63,601 nt of DNA from Hominimerdicola alba 8. GTDB lineage: Bacteria; Bacillota; Clostridia; Oscillospirales; Ruminococcaceae. Of the stretch, positions 41,632-50,064 are shown piece by piece (the first letter of the stretch is position 1; each line of letters begins with the position of its first letter). The position numbers were made by a program, and so were the translations under genes. The stretch lies in the NCBI RefSeq assembly GCF_000178155.2, contig NZ_ADKM02000032.1, positions 1 to 63,601 of the forward strand, in the 5' to 3' direction. The notes beneath the pieces are model-generated. The model was given only the letters and a program-made list of their open reading frames with translations. It searched no databases and was not told where the DNA came from.

Positions 41632-42411
41632 ATGAAAGAACACAAACTTACTGAAGAAATAGAACATATAAAAGAAGAGATAGAAACTAAAGCCGATGAA
41701 CTGCGTGAACGACATCGCCGCCGAAACAAGCGGACAGTGCAGATAGTTACGGTGGTCATAATACTGCTTCTGCTGGCGGGAATCACTGTCGCCTGCATGC
41801 CCCTTATCAAGGAACTTCGCACCGAAGCAGGTATGGAGAAGCTGAAAGAAACGCTGGAAACACGCTATTCGGGAATTGAAGCGATGGGCATTTTCGTGCT
41901 GATACAGGCGGTGCAGGTAATTATCGCGGTGATACCGCCTGTGCAGATAATCGGGGGAGTGCTGTTCGGGTGGTTCGTGGGGTGTCTTCTGAGTTTTGGA
42001 GGGATACTGCTGGGGACGCTGGTCATTTTCCTTATGGTCAGCCGTTTCGGCAGACCGCTGGTGGAAGCATTTGTTGACGAAAAGGTGATGAAGAAATTCA
42101 AGTTTTTGCAGGACGAAAAGGGTCTTATAAAAGTGCTGGTGATACTTTACCTTATACCTGGCATACCGAAAGATGTCATATCCTACCTTGTACCGCTGAC
42201 TCCTGTCAAGCGGAGGGATTTCTTCCTTTATGTCATGCCCTGCCGACTGCCTGCGATACTGATGTCTACCTTGCTGGGCAGTAATGCCATTGATGGCAAT
42301 ATAGTACCTGTGATATGTCTGATAGGTTCGGCGGCAGTATTGGGCATAGCGGGATTTTTCCTGAAAGACACAGTGGTGGAAAAGCTGAAAAACAGAAAAG
42401 CAAGCAAATAA
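41632..42411 (+). CDS. TVP38/TMEM64 (VTT/DedA-like) membrane protein
   Basis: A 259-residue protein. A charged N-terminal helix of 35 residues (EEIEHIKEEIETKADELRER) precedes the membrane part. The VTT core reads PPVQIIGGVLFGWFVGCLLS, with FLMVSRFGRPLVEAF and the typical YLIPGIPKDVISYL. Family members are lipid scramblase/flippase-like (DedA, TMEM41B); the bacterial substrate is unsettled, with undecaprenyl phosphate known for some. It ends near a terminator shared with mtnN. Confidence 0.9.
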   Translation: MKEHKLTEEIEHIKEEIETKADELRERHRRRNKRTVQIVTVVIILLLLAGITVACMPLIKELRTEAGMEKLKETLETRYSGIEAMGIFVLIQAVQVIIAVIPPVQIIGGVLFGWFVGCLLSFGGILLGTLVIFLMVSRFGRPLVEAFVDEKVMKKFKFLQDEKGLIKVLVILYLIPGIPKDVISYLVPLTPVKRRDFFLYVMPCRLPAILMSTLLGSNAIDGNIVPVICLIGSAAVLGIAGFFLKDTVVEKLKNRKASK

Positions 42412-42505
42412 TGACGCAGACAAAGTAAACACCGCAACTGTGTGCGGGTCAAAGCGGTCGATCAAGCCCGTCAACGGCTGACCGCACTTCAAATCGATAG
42501 AAAAG

Positions 42506-42538
42506 ATCCCCGAAGCACCGCACAAGCGCTTCGGGGAT
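42506..42538. terminator. convergent terminator between TVP38 gene and mtnN
   Basis: ATCCCCGAAGC pairs with GCTTCGGGGAT over an 11-nt loop. T-rich sequence lies on both sides, and it sits between convergent genes. Confidence 0.8.
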
Positions 42539-42546
42539 ATGTTTTG

Positions 42547-43272
42547 TCAGGCGTGTTTTTCGCCCAGCTTTCTGAGGAAACTTTCCAAAATATCAAGTTC
42601 GGCGGCGGCGGCTTTTTTCAGCGAAACTGCGTAGTCGTTGTGGGACTCGTCATCACCGTTGTCGGAGATAGTCCTCAGCACGCCGAACGGTGTGCCGTTG
42701 ACATAGCAGACATGACCTATCGCGCCGCTCTCCATCTCGCAGACTATGGCGCTGAAATCGTTCCTGAGTTCATCGCGCTTTGCGGCGCTGTTAACAAAGC
42801 AGTCGCCCGAAGCTATAACGCCCTTGGCACAGTTGATGCCGTGTTCGGCGGCGGCTTCTGTCAGCAGTGAAACGCATTCATCGGCGCAGTCGAAGTATAC
42901 TTTGTTTATACCCGATATCAGCCCCTTAGGGTCGCCCAGAGGAGTGGTGTCCATATCGTGCTGAACAACAGCTGTTGCGATGCCCGCATCTCCGATATCC
43001 AGCTTGTCGGTCAGCGAACCGCCGACACCCGCATTTATGATGACATCGGGCTTGAAAGTGACTATCATAGCCTCAGCACATATAGCGGCGAAAACTTTGC
43101 CGATACCGCACACAGCCGCCACGACATTCATGCCGAAAAGTTCGCCATAGACGAACTCGACCCCGCTGACGGTGGCAGTGCCGCCGTTTTCGAGTCTGGG
43201 CTTGAGGGCATCTATCTCGGCTTTCATAGCACCGATAACGCCTACTGAATAATTTTTTGTATTGTTGAACAT
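42547..43272 (-). CDS. mtnN: 5'-methylthioadenosine/S-adenosylhomocysteine nucleosidase
   Basis: A 241-residue enzyme that cleaves adenine from MTA and SAH, in methionine salvage and SAH detoxification. Family landmarks: VIGAMKAEIDALK (catalytic Glu), NAGVGGSLTDKLDIGDAG, the purine-binding segment near VIASGDCFV, and the catalytic CEMESGAIGHVCYVNGTPF, followed by RTISDNGDDESHNDY (Asp). Length is normal for the family. No luxS or other methyl-cycle gene is adjacent. Confidence 0.95.
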   Translation of the reverse strand: MFNNTKNYSVGVIGAMKAEIDALKPRLENGGTATVSGVEFVYGELFGMNVVAAVCGIGKVFAAICAEAMIVTFKPDVIINAGVGGSLTDKLDIGDAGIATAVVQHDMDTTPLGDPKGLISGINKVYFDCADECVSLLTEAAAEHGINCAKGVIASGDCFVNSAAKRDELRNDFSAIVCEMESGAIGHVCYVNGTPFGVLRTISDNGDDESHNDYAVSLKKAAAAELDILESFLRKLGEKHA

Positions 43273-43393
43273 GGGTTTATCCTCCTTAAAGTTATATGGT
43301 CTTTGCTGTTCGGGTCACGCCTACCGCCCTGCACAAGAAATGTGTTTTTGGCTATAACAGCATTCTCACGCTCCTGCCAATAATTATGGATCA

Positions 43394-43485
43394 TGGTTAT
43401 CCCGCTGACACACAACAAAAAACAGCGATCAATTATCCTTTTGTTTACCGCATTTTCAGCCGTTGTGCTAAAGGGATAGTCATAT
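43394..43485 (+). mobile_element. family 1 miniature element, copy E (shortest)
   Basis: A 92-bp copy from ATGGTTATCCCGCTGACAC to GTGCTAAAGGGATAGTCAT, lacking most of the middle of copies A and B but keeping CAATTATCCTTTTGTTTACC. The flanks are ATTATGGAT (43385-43393) and ATTATGAAT (43486-43494), a 9-bp duplication with one difference. It is inserted in a reverse-oriented family 3 repeat (CCAATAATTATG on the left, ATTATGAATTGTG on the right). Confidence 0.82.
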
Positions 43486-43567
43486 TATGAATTGTGAATT
43501 GTTGAGCCGATCTCTTTTTTTATTATATCATACCGCTGAACTAAAGTCAATCAATTCTCTTCCTCAC

Positions 43568-43596
43568 TTTACTTTTAAAGAATAATGTGCTATAAT
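43568..43596 (+). promoter_or_regulatory. probable promoter of membrane protein-patatin pair
   Basis: TATAAT (43591-43596) is perfect; the -35 (TTTACT, 43568-43573) is weak, with a 17-bp spacer. It is about 60 bp before the start codon. The remainder of 43273-43567 holds only the mtnN leader and the nested repeats. Confidence 0.5.
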
Positions 43597-43654
43597 AAAG
43601 TGGTGATGTGCAGCTGCTCAAAAACTGCCTTGCTTAGACTGGAGGAAAACCGCT

Positions 43655-44194
43655 ATGAGCATCGAAAAAGAAGTCGAAAGAATGTTCCGCGAAGATGCCG
43701 AATTGCAGAAACGTAACCTCAAAAAGAGGAAAAATGCAAGAATGGCTACTATCGTTATGCTGATATTGATAGCGATCGTCGCACTGCTGCTGGCTGAATT
43801 GCTAGGTCTGTTCGACGGCATCGGCAAGCCCGAAAATAAAGGCGGTGTCGATAAGACACTTATCTCGGCAGATGATGATAAGAGCGTAAGTTCTTCTGCG
43901 GCAGTGTCCTCTTCTTCTGTATCGACTGCTTCTTCCGACCCCACCGTTTATGAGAATATCAAAGTGTCGGGCAGTACTTTCCTGTATAAGGGCAGTGAGA
44001 TAACCCTCGAAGAGATAAAGGATATCTTCTCGATGAATAAAATGAACAGGGAAGTCGTCGCCCTTATCGAAGACGATAATGCTACACAGAATACTATGGA
44101 CGAACTTACAGCCGTTTTCAGGGATATGGGCAGAAAGTATAAGATAGAAACTGCCGCAGTTATCGAGTCGGCGGCGGAAAGTTCGGTGAGGTGA
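43655..44194 (+). CDS. single-pass membrane protein of unknown function
   Basis: A 179-residue protein. A charged cytoplasmic start (EVERMFREDAELQKRNLKKR) is followed by one membrane helix (ATIVMLILIAIVALLLAELL), a Ser-rich linker and an extracytoplasmic helical domain (GSEITLEEIKDIFSMNKMNR). No family is recognised. The gap to the patatin gene is 4 nt, so the two are probably co-transcribed and may work together at the membrane. Confidence 0.75.
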   Translation: MSIEKEVERMFREDAELQKRNLKKRKNARMATIVMLILIAIVALLLAELLGLFDGIGKPENKGGVDKTLISADDDKSVSSSAAVSSSSVSTASSDPTVYENIKVSGSTFLYKGSEITLEEIKDIFSMNKMNREVVALIEDDNATQNTMDELTAVFRDMGRKYKIETAAVIESAAESSVR

Positions 44195-44198
44195 TAAA

Positions 44199-45053
44199 AT
44201 GCTGGGACTTACTTTAGAGGGCGGCGCAAGCAGGACAGTCTATTCCTGCGGGATACTTGATGCACTGCTTGAAAACGGCATAATGGCTGATAAGATATTC
44301 GGCGTGTCAGCAGGTTCGGCATTCGGTGTCAGCTATGCTTCAAAACAGCGCGGCAGAAATTACCGCCTTGCCACCGAGTTCATGCCTACCCCCGAATATA
44401 TGGGCTTGAAACATCTTATAGACCCCAAAAACCGCAGTTACTATAATCTTGATTATGATTACGATACGATCCCCAATAAACTTCTGCCGTTTGATTATGA
44501 AACTTTCGGGCAGTATAAGGGCGAATTTTATGCAGTCGTGACGAATGTCCGCACAGGCAGGGCTGAATATCTGCCTGTTGATGAAAAAGATAAAACATGG
44601 CAAAAGCTGAGGGCAAGCTGTGCTTTGCCGATGCTTTTCCCTGAGATAGAGATAAACGGTGAGAAATATCTTGACGGCGGTATTGCTGATCCGATACCGT
44701 ATCGGCGTGCTATGGAGATGGGGTGCGATAAGAATATCGTCATACTTACTCGCCCGCGAAGCTACCGCAAACAGACTGACTCCATGACAAAGCTGTGCAT
44801 TAAGCGATATGCGAAACACCCTGAATTTGCGCGGGCTATGGCGACAAGGGCGGCACGTTACAACAAATGTGTTGAGGACATAATGGCATTATCGCGTGCG
44901 GGGAAGCTGTTTGTTTTCACGCCGAAGACGACTTTTGGTGTGGAACGCATCGAGGGTGACAGGGATAAGCTGAAAAGGCTTTACGAGCATGGGTATAAAC
45001 ATGCTCAGTGGGCGATGGACAGACTTAAACAATTCATAATTCATAATTCATAA
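44199..45053 (+). CDS. patatin-like phospholipase
   Basis: A 284-residue protein with a Ser-Asp dyad acyl hydrolase. The oxyanion loop is GLTLEGGASRTVYSCG, the nucleophile elbow is FGVSAGSAFG and the catalytic Asp is in YLDGGIADPIPY. It is a cytoplasmic lipid acyl hydrolase similar to the RssA/YjjU group. The last six codons (FIIHNS) and the stop are formed by a family 3 repeat (AATTCATAATTC...). The native C terminus therefore seems to have been replaced or extended by repeat DNA. Confidence 0.9.
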   Translation: MLGLTLEGGASRTVYSCGILDALLENGIMADKIFGVSAGSAFGVSYASKQRGRNYRLATEFMPTPEYMGLKHLIDPKNRSYYNLDYDYDTIPNKLLPFDYETFGQYKGEFYAVVTNVRTGRAEYLPVDEKDKTWQKLRASCALPMLFPEIEINGEKYLDGGIADPIPYRRAMEMGCDKNIVILTRPRSYRKQTDSMTKLCIKRYAKHPEFARAMATRAARYNKCVEDIMALSRAGKLFVFTPKTTFGVERIEGDRDKLKRLYEHGYKHAQWAMDRLKQFIIHNS

Positions 45054-45209
45054 TTATTGGCATGGACGCGAGAATGCTGTGCCGCCCAACAAAGCCGAGT
45101 AAGAACACAAAGCTATGCGCGAGTTGAGCTTTCCGTCCACCCTCTTCGCATATACCAAATCAAAGATTTGGTATACAGGGTGGCGGGAGTTTGAGGGCAG
45201 AGCCCTCAA
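45031..45209 (+). repeat. family 3 composite repeat, copy 2
   Basis: It starts with AATTCATAATTCATAATTC running into AATTATTGGCA (to 45062) and ends with the TTGAGGGC/GCCCTCAA hairpin (45191-45209). Inside is a long hairpin: CCACCC (45137-45142) with GGGTGG (45178-45183), enclosing ATACCAAATC/GATTTGGTAT (45152-45161 and 45165-45174). It overlaps the patatin 3' end. The interval 45210-45384 shows no other feature. Confidence 0.75.
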
Positions 45210-45384
45210 TCGTGGAAGCAGTCCAAACGCGACAAACAAAACAAGTTGGGCGAACAAAGAGAACGACGGAAAGAGGACGTTCCCATGCCCCCGTGATATT
45301 AGCTCGACAGCTTTGACGGCATTGAAATGCGCCGACACATACAGATAACACATCAGTGATAAATATCGGATATCGAGGTAAAAT

Positions 45385-46275
45385 ATGAAATGGAAAACTG
45401 CATTGCTGGCGGCGGGCACGCTGCTGGCAGGTGTTAATGCCCTGCTGGGCAACAGACAGCTGATAGTTGATGAGGAAACCATCTATAGCAGAAAACTGCC
45501 CGATGTTTTTGACGGCAAAAAAATTCTTCTGCTGGCTGACCTGCACCGCAAAAAGTTCGGTAAGGATTACTGCTTCCTGCTGGATTCTGTCAGGGCGGCT
45601 CAGCCTGACTATATCATTCTTGCGGGCGACCTTTACAGCCGCACCGAAACTGAACTGGGCGGCAAGGTGAAGCTGATGCAGGCACTCAATGATATCGCCC
45701 CGACATACTACGCCGCAGGCAACCATGAACCCTACGACCCCGAACTTATGGACGCTCTTTTCCATAAGCTGAAAAGTCTGGGCGTACATGCTCTCAGGAA
45801 TGAGATAGCTGTCATATGTGAGGGCGGCGAAAGGCTGAATGTCTACGGGCTTCAGCTGCCGCTGAAATATTTCATCAACAAGGACGGCTCTTTCCATGAC
45901 CTGCCTGTGCCTGACGGCGATACCATAGCAAGGTATATCGGCAGACGTGATGAAAAAGTATGCTCACTGCTCATCGCCCATAACCCGCTGTTCTTGGATG
46001 CTTATGCCGAGTGGGGCGCTGACTTCGTATTTTCGGGTCACCTGCATGGCGGCATAGTAAGACTTCCCGTGATAGGCGGCGTGCTGTCCACCGAAAGGAA
46101 GTTCTTCCCGAAATATACAAAAGGCGTATACAAGTCGGGCGATACTGTCATGGCAGTCACTTCGGGTCTGGGGAAACTCCGCATAAATAACCCATCGCAG
46201 ATAATGCTTCTGACCCTCACCAATAAAAGACCTCCCGCCAAGCACCCTAAGGGTCATGCGTGGGAGATAAGATAA
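45385..46275 (+). CDS. metallophosphoesterase, signal-anchored
   Basis: A 296-residue calcineurin-like phosphoesterase with a short N-terminal hydrophobic anchor (TALLAAGTLLAGVNALLG). The metal motifs are all present: LLADLHRKKFG, LAGDLYSRTET, AAGNHEPYDP, IAHNP and FSGHLHGGIVRLP. It is YkuE-like; the substrate is unknown. It is a shorter relative of the enzyme at 18070, without the N-terminal multi-pass region. It is 58 bp upstream of the dipeptidase gene. Confidence 0.88.
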   Translation: MKWKTALLAAGTLLAGVNALLGNRQLIVDEETIYSRKLPDVFDGKKILLLADLHRKKFGKDYCFLLDSVRAAQPDYIILAGDLYSRTETELGGKVKLMQALNDIAPTYYAAGNHEPYDPELMDALFHKLKSLGVHALRNEIAVICEGGERLNVYGLQLPLKYFINKDGSFHDLPVPDGDTIARYIGRRDEKVCSLLIAHNPLFLDAYAEWGADFVFSGHLHGGIVRLPVIGGVLSTERKFFPKYTKGVYKSGDTVMAVTSGLGKLRINNPSQIMLLTLTNKRPPAKHPKGHAWEIR

Positions 46276-46333
46276 CTGCGGCTGTATGCCGCGACAAGGC
46301 TTCACAGACCGATAGGATAGAAAGGCAAACAAT

Positions 46334-47635
46334 ATGGACAAGAACGAACTTGCCGCTAAATTTGCGGCGTATTTTGACGAGCACATGCAGGAGATACTGG
46401 CTGACCTTGATGAAGTGATCTCCATCAACAGCATTGCCGATGAAAATGCAGAGGTAAAGCCTTTTGGCGAAGGCTCTGCAAAAGCGCTGGCGTGGGGCGA
46501 AAGTAAACTCGCGGCGCTGGGCATGGCTACAAAAAACTTCGGTAACTACGCGGTGCGCGGCGACTTTATTGACGGCGAAGAACCTGTGCTGGGAATACTT
46601 GCACACCTCGATACTGTGCCTGTCAGCAGTAATTGGAAGTATGACCCGTTCAGGCTGACTGTCGATGACGGTGTGCTGTACGGCAGGGGCACTATCGATG
46701 ATAAAGGACCTGCCACCGCTGTCATCTGGGCGGTAAAGGCAATAAGAGAAATGGGTCTGCCCATGAAGAATTTCCGTGTTATCTTCGGCGGCAACGAGGA
46801 AAACGGCTGTACCGATATGGAATACTACGAAAAATGCGAGAAATTCCCGCCGAACGTATTCACTCCCGACGGCTCTTTCCCTGTTCTGAACTGCGAAAAG
46901 GGCATGGTACACCTGACTTTCTCAGCACCTTTTGAGGACTCTGAGATAGAAAGCATCAGTGCAGGCATGGCTATAAACGCCATACCCGACAGAATGGAGA
47001 TATCTTTCAAAAACGGCGAAAACAAGCTGGTCACAGGTCGTTCTGCACACGGCTCGCGCCCCGAGAACGGCGATAACGCCATCACTAAGTTCCTGAACGG
47101 CTATAACGGCGGAAACGCTCTGCTGGGCGGGCTGAAAAAGCTGTTCCCGCATGGCGGGTATGACGGCACTGCATGCGGGCTGGGCTTTGAAGATAAGGTG
47201 TCGGGCAGAATGACCTGCGCACTCACGATCTTAAAGACCGAAAACGGCAGACTTTGCGGCGGCATCGATATACGCTTCCCCATAGACAGGACTTATGCGG
47301 AGATAAGCGGTATTATCACCAAAGCGCTGAAAGATGCGGGCTTCGCGATAGATACCTGCGAGGGCATGGAACCTCACTATGTTGACGAGAACAGCGACTT
47401 CGTGCAGACACTCCTGCGGGTGTATGAGCGTGTCAAGGGTGAAAAGGGCTACTGCATCGCTGAGGGCGGCATAACCTACGTTCACAACACTGAGGGTGCA
47501 GTGGCTTTCGGTGCTGAGTTCCCCGATGAAGACAACCACATGCACGGCGATGACGAGCATATCACTATGGAAACTTTCAGGTATAACCTCAATATGTACG
47601 CCAACGCCATTGCAGAGATCTGCATTAAAGACTGA
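46334..47635 (+). CDS. PepV/Sapep-type M20 dipeptidase
   Basis: A 433-residue metallopeptidase of the M20 family. The metal and catalytic motifs are GILAHLDTVPVSSNW (His, Asp), YGRGTIDDKGPATA (bridging Asp), FGGNEENGCTDMEYY (catalytic Glu-Glu) and a C-terminal His in MHGDDEH. Other hallmarks are the lid-domain loop RSAHGSRPENGDNAI and EGGITYVHN. It hydrolyses dipeptides in the cytoplasm as the last step of peptide use. Length fits the Sapep/PepV group, although a little shorter than lactococcal PepV. Confidence 0.92.
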   Translation: MDKNELAAKFAAYFDEHMQEILADLDEVISINSIADENAEVKPFGEGSAKALAWGESKLAALGMATKNFGNYAVRGDFIDGEEPVLGILAHLDTVPVSSNWKYDPFRLTVDDGVLYGRGTIDDKGPATAVIWAVKAIREMGLPMKNFRVIFGGNEENGCTDMEYYEKCEKFPPNVFTPDGSFPVLNCEKGMVHLTFSAPFEDSEIESISAGMAINAIPDRMEISFKNGENKLVTGRSAHGSRPENGDNAITKFLNGYNGGNALLGGLKKLFPHGGYDGTACGLGFEDKVSGRMTCALTILKTENGRLCGGIDIRFPIDRTYAEISGIITKALKDAGFAIDTCEGMEPHYVDENSDFVQTLLRVYERVKGEKGYCIAEGGITYVHNTEGAVAFGAEFPDEDNHMHGDDEHITMETFRYNLNMYANAIAEICIKD

Positions 47636-47643
47636 CAAACGAT

Positions 47644-47674
47644 AAAAGCGGACAGCTGATGCTGTCCGCTTTTT
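47644..47674. terminator. bidirectional terminator
   Basis: AAAAGCGGACAGC pairs perfectly with GCTGTCCGCTTTT (13 bp) over a 4-nt loop, between the convergent dipeptidase and dockerin-protein genes. Confidence 0.92.
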
Positions 47675-47689
47675 ATGCCTTTTGAAATA

Positions 47690-49915
47690 TCACTCTGCCT
47701 TAAGCCCATCAAGATATCCCTCAGCCTTGAGAACGATGTTTTCAAGGTCAAGCATCGGCAGGTCAGATGCCATGTAAAGTTCCTTGCCGTCATTGAATAC
47801 AAAACAGATGTTGCCGTTTTTGTCAAGGCGCTGCTGCGTGCGCAGACAGATCGGCTTGCCGCTGCTCTCGCGGAAATATATCTCCGCCGAAATGCCGCTG
47901 TCGGGCAGCTTGTCCGACAGCTTGTAGTCTGCCGCCGCAGGGATCTCACGCTGCTTTGCAAAGTCTGAGTAATTTCTCCAGTCGGCGGGGCTGTTTAGCC
48001 TTACAAAGCTGCCCGACACAGTTTCGGGCGACTTGAACCATATGTATACACAGCGATTTTCGTAAGCACTGAGGGGTGCATCGAAAATACCTGACGCTGT
48101 TTCGCCCTCTTCAAGGGGGATAATGGTGTATCTTTCATCGGTGATGCCGCTGTCAAACTCGTTTATGCAGCTTCTCAGCTCTGCGAATATCTCAGCTGCG
48201 GGACAGTCTGTCAGGCTTGCCGCAGCGTAGGCTTTGCCGTCTATCTTTATTATGCTGCCCGAACGTTCGATAGTGACCTGCTTCCTGCTGCTGTCAAAGA
48301 AATACAGCTTCTCCACCGCCGAGCCGTCATCTTCCGCAAAACCGCTGACTGTTTCTGCGGGGGCTTTAAAATTCTCATACCATGCCCTCAGCCTGTTGTC
48401 AGCAGAGTCATCGAGTGCCTTGCAAAGGCTTCCGCTGCTGTAGTATTCGGGCGATACCGCGCGGGAGGTGTAGCCGTAAGCCGCCTGCCTGTCACCATAG
48501 CTGTCCAGCCATTTTTCTATGTCGGTGTCGTCAAGGTTTTTCTCAGCGTTTGACTTTATCACCGTGAACATCGGTTCTTCCGCCTCTTCATAGAAGAATA
48601 CACTGCTTCGGTCTATCATCTTGCGGCTCATGAACTCTTCCAGCAGTCTGCGCTTTTCTGCATTGTCGGGGTCGTCAGCGTTTAAGTGTACGACCACCTG
48701 CCGGCTGTGTTCGGAAAGTTCGGTTCCCATGCCGCGAGGTTCTATCTTCACCACGATGCCTTTCTTTTGGGCGTATTTCGTCAACATGCTGCAGATAAGT
48801 TCGTTGTCCCTGATGCCGCCGCCAATGCCCTTGACCTTAGCCGCCAGCGTTGTCATATCGGTGACATTTATCTTGCCGTCAGCATTTGTGTCCGCGAACT
48901 TCATCTTTTCAGCACCTACAGGCTTTATGCCCTTTATCTGTGCCGCAAGACGCGAGATATCCGATACGTTCAGCGCATCATCGCCGTTTATGTCGCCTGT
49001 AAGGAAGTCGTAGTCAACAGCTTTGTCAAGATCGCCCAGAAAGCTCTCGATGCCCTCGAATATCTCCAGAAGCGGGCAGTCATCGCCAACTATCTCATAG
49101 CGATAGTCCGAATATCTGTGACTGCTGTCATCGAAAGAGAACCTGACTGCGGGGACTGTGCCATAGTTGTCAGTCATGATATAGCTGAGCAATATGGTTA
49201 TCTGTTCGCCGCTTTCATCAAAGAAATTTACCTCGCAGTTTCGCAGTATGGCGATATCGCATACCGTACCGGGTGCGAATTTTTCGCGCATATCATCGGT
49301 CAGGCTGTAATCTCTGTACCAGTCTTTCAGCCGCTTGCAGATGTCTTCGTTGTTCAGCCTGCATAAACTGCCCGCCGAATAAGTGATACAGCTGTTGAAG
49401 TCGGTGCCGAACCAGCCCTTTACATAGACTGCGTCCTTGTCGGGTGCATCGCTGATGCAGCTTTGTTTGTTCAGCTTTTCGTTCCATGTGTAGCTGCCGA
49501 AACTGTTGAGCACCTCAAATCCGTCCACATGGGCGAGGGGCTTCGGTTCGGGCGATGGTTCGCTGCCTTCGTCTGTATAATAATGACCTGTTACCACGCC
49601 TGAACCGCTTTTAAAGATATATCCCTGCAGCGTGCTGTAGTCCATTATGCGCTTGACTGTCTTTTCGTCACCCTGTACCGTCACCGAATCAAGTCGGTCA
49701 TAGACACTTTTTTCCTCAGGCGGCACTACCCTCGCATCAAGCCCGTTGTCCTTGATGTATTTAAGTACTCCTGCCTCGACCTCATCATAGTCGCTCACCC
49801 ACTTCTCGTGAGGCGGAGGCAATAAAACTTCGTCCTCATTTGCTTCTGCATAAGCGCTCAGACCGCCTGCGGCGAGTACCAGTGCTGTGATAAATGCAAA
49901 TAATTTTTTCAACAT
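47690..49915 (-). CDS. secreted protein with internal dockerin and triplicated module
   Basis: 741 residues. A signal peptide (LFAFITALVLAAGGLSAYAE) opens it. A type I dockerin lies in the middle (about residues 306-364; GDINGDDALNVSDISRLA, DTNADGKINVTDMTTLA), not at an end. A module of about 150-170 residues occurs three times: before the dockerin (ITYSAGSLCRLNNEDICKRL; EVNFFDESGEQITI), after it (YYSSGSLCKALDDSADNRLR; LYFFDSSRKQVTI) and at the C terminus in shorter form. Each ends in a CPLLEIFEGIESFL-like helix. No enzyme motif is recognised. ATG 49915 has GGGGGT upstream; the longer frame lacks a site. It is likely a cohesin-bound surface protein. Confidence 0.85.
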   Translation of the reverse strand: MLKKLFAFITALVLAAGGLSAYAEANEDEVLLPPPHEKWVSDYDEVEAGVLKYIKDNGLDARVVPPEEKSVYDRLDSVTVQGDEKTVKRIMDYSTLQGYIFKSGSGVVTGHYYTDEGSEPSPEPKPLAHVDGFEVLNSFGSYTWNEKLNKQSCISDAPDKDAVYVKGWFGTDFNSCITYSAGSLCRLNNEDICKRLKDWYRDYSLTDDMREKFAPGTVCDIAILRNCEVNFFDESGEQITILLSYIMTDNYGTVPAVRFSFDDSSHRYSDYRYEIVGDDCPLLEIFEGIESFLGDLDKAVDYDFLTGDINGDDALNVSDISRLAAQIKGIKPVGAEKMKFADTNADGKINVTDMTTLAAKVKGIGGGIRDNELICSMLTKYAQKKGIVVKIEPRGMGTELSEHSRQVVVHLNADDPDNAEKRRLLEEFMSRKMIDRSSVFFYEEAEEPMFTVIKSNAEKNLDDTDIEKWLDSYGDRQAAYGYTSRAVSPEYYSSGSLCKALDDSADNRLRAWYENFKAPAETVSGFAEDDGSAVEKLYFFDSSRKQVTIERSGSIIKIDGKAYAAASLTDCPAAEIFAELRSCINEFDSGITDERYTIIPLEEGETASGIFDAPLSAYENRCVYIWFKSPETVSGSFVRLNSPADWRNYSDFAKQREIPAAADYKLSDKLPDSGISAEIYFRESSGKPICLRTQQRLDKNGNICFVFNDGKELYMASDLPMLDLENIVLKAEGYLDGLKAE

Positions 49916-50064
49916 AAAAACTACCCCCATTCCGTTTTTGCGGCTGACCCCTGAGCGTTCCATATCTCAGAACGTCAGCACTTGTCCTGAATTGTTTTCT
50001 TCCCGCCGCCCGACAGCTTACAGTCGGCAGAAAACAGCGGGCTTTTCTCCTTTTTTCAGCGCAC

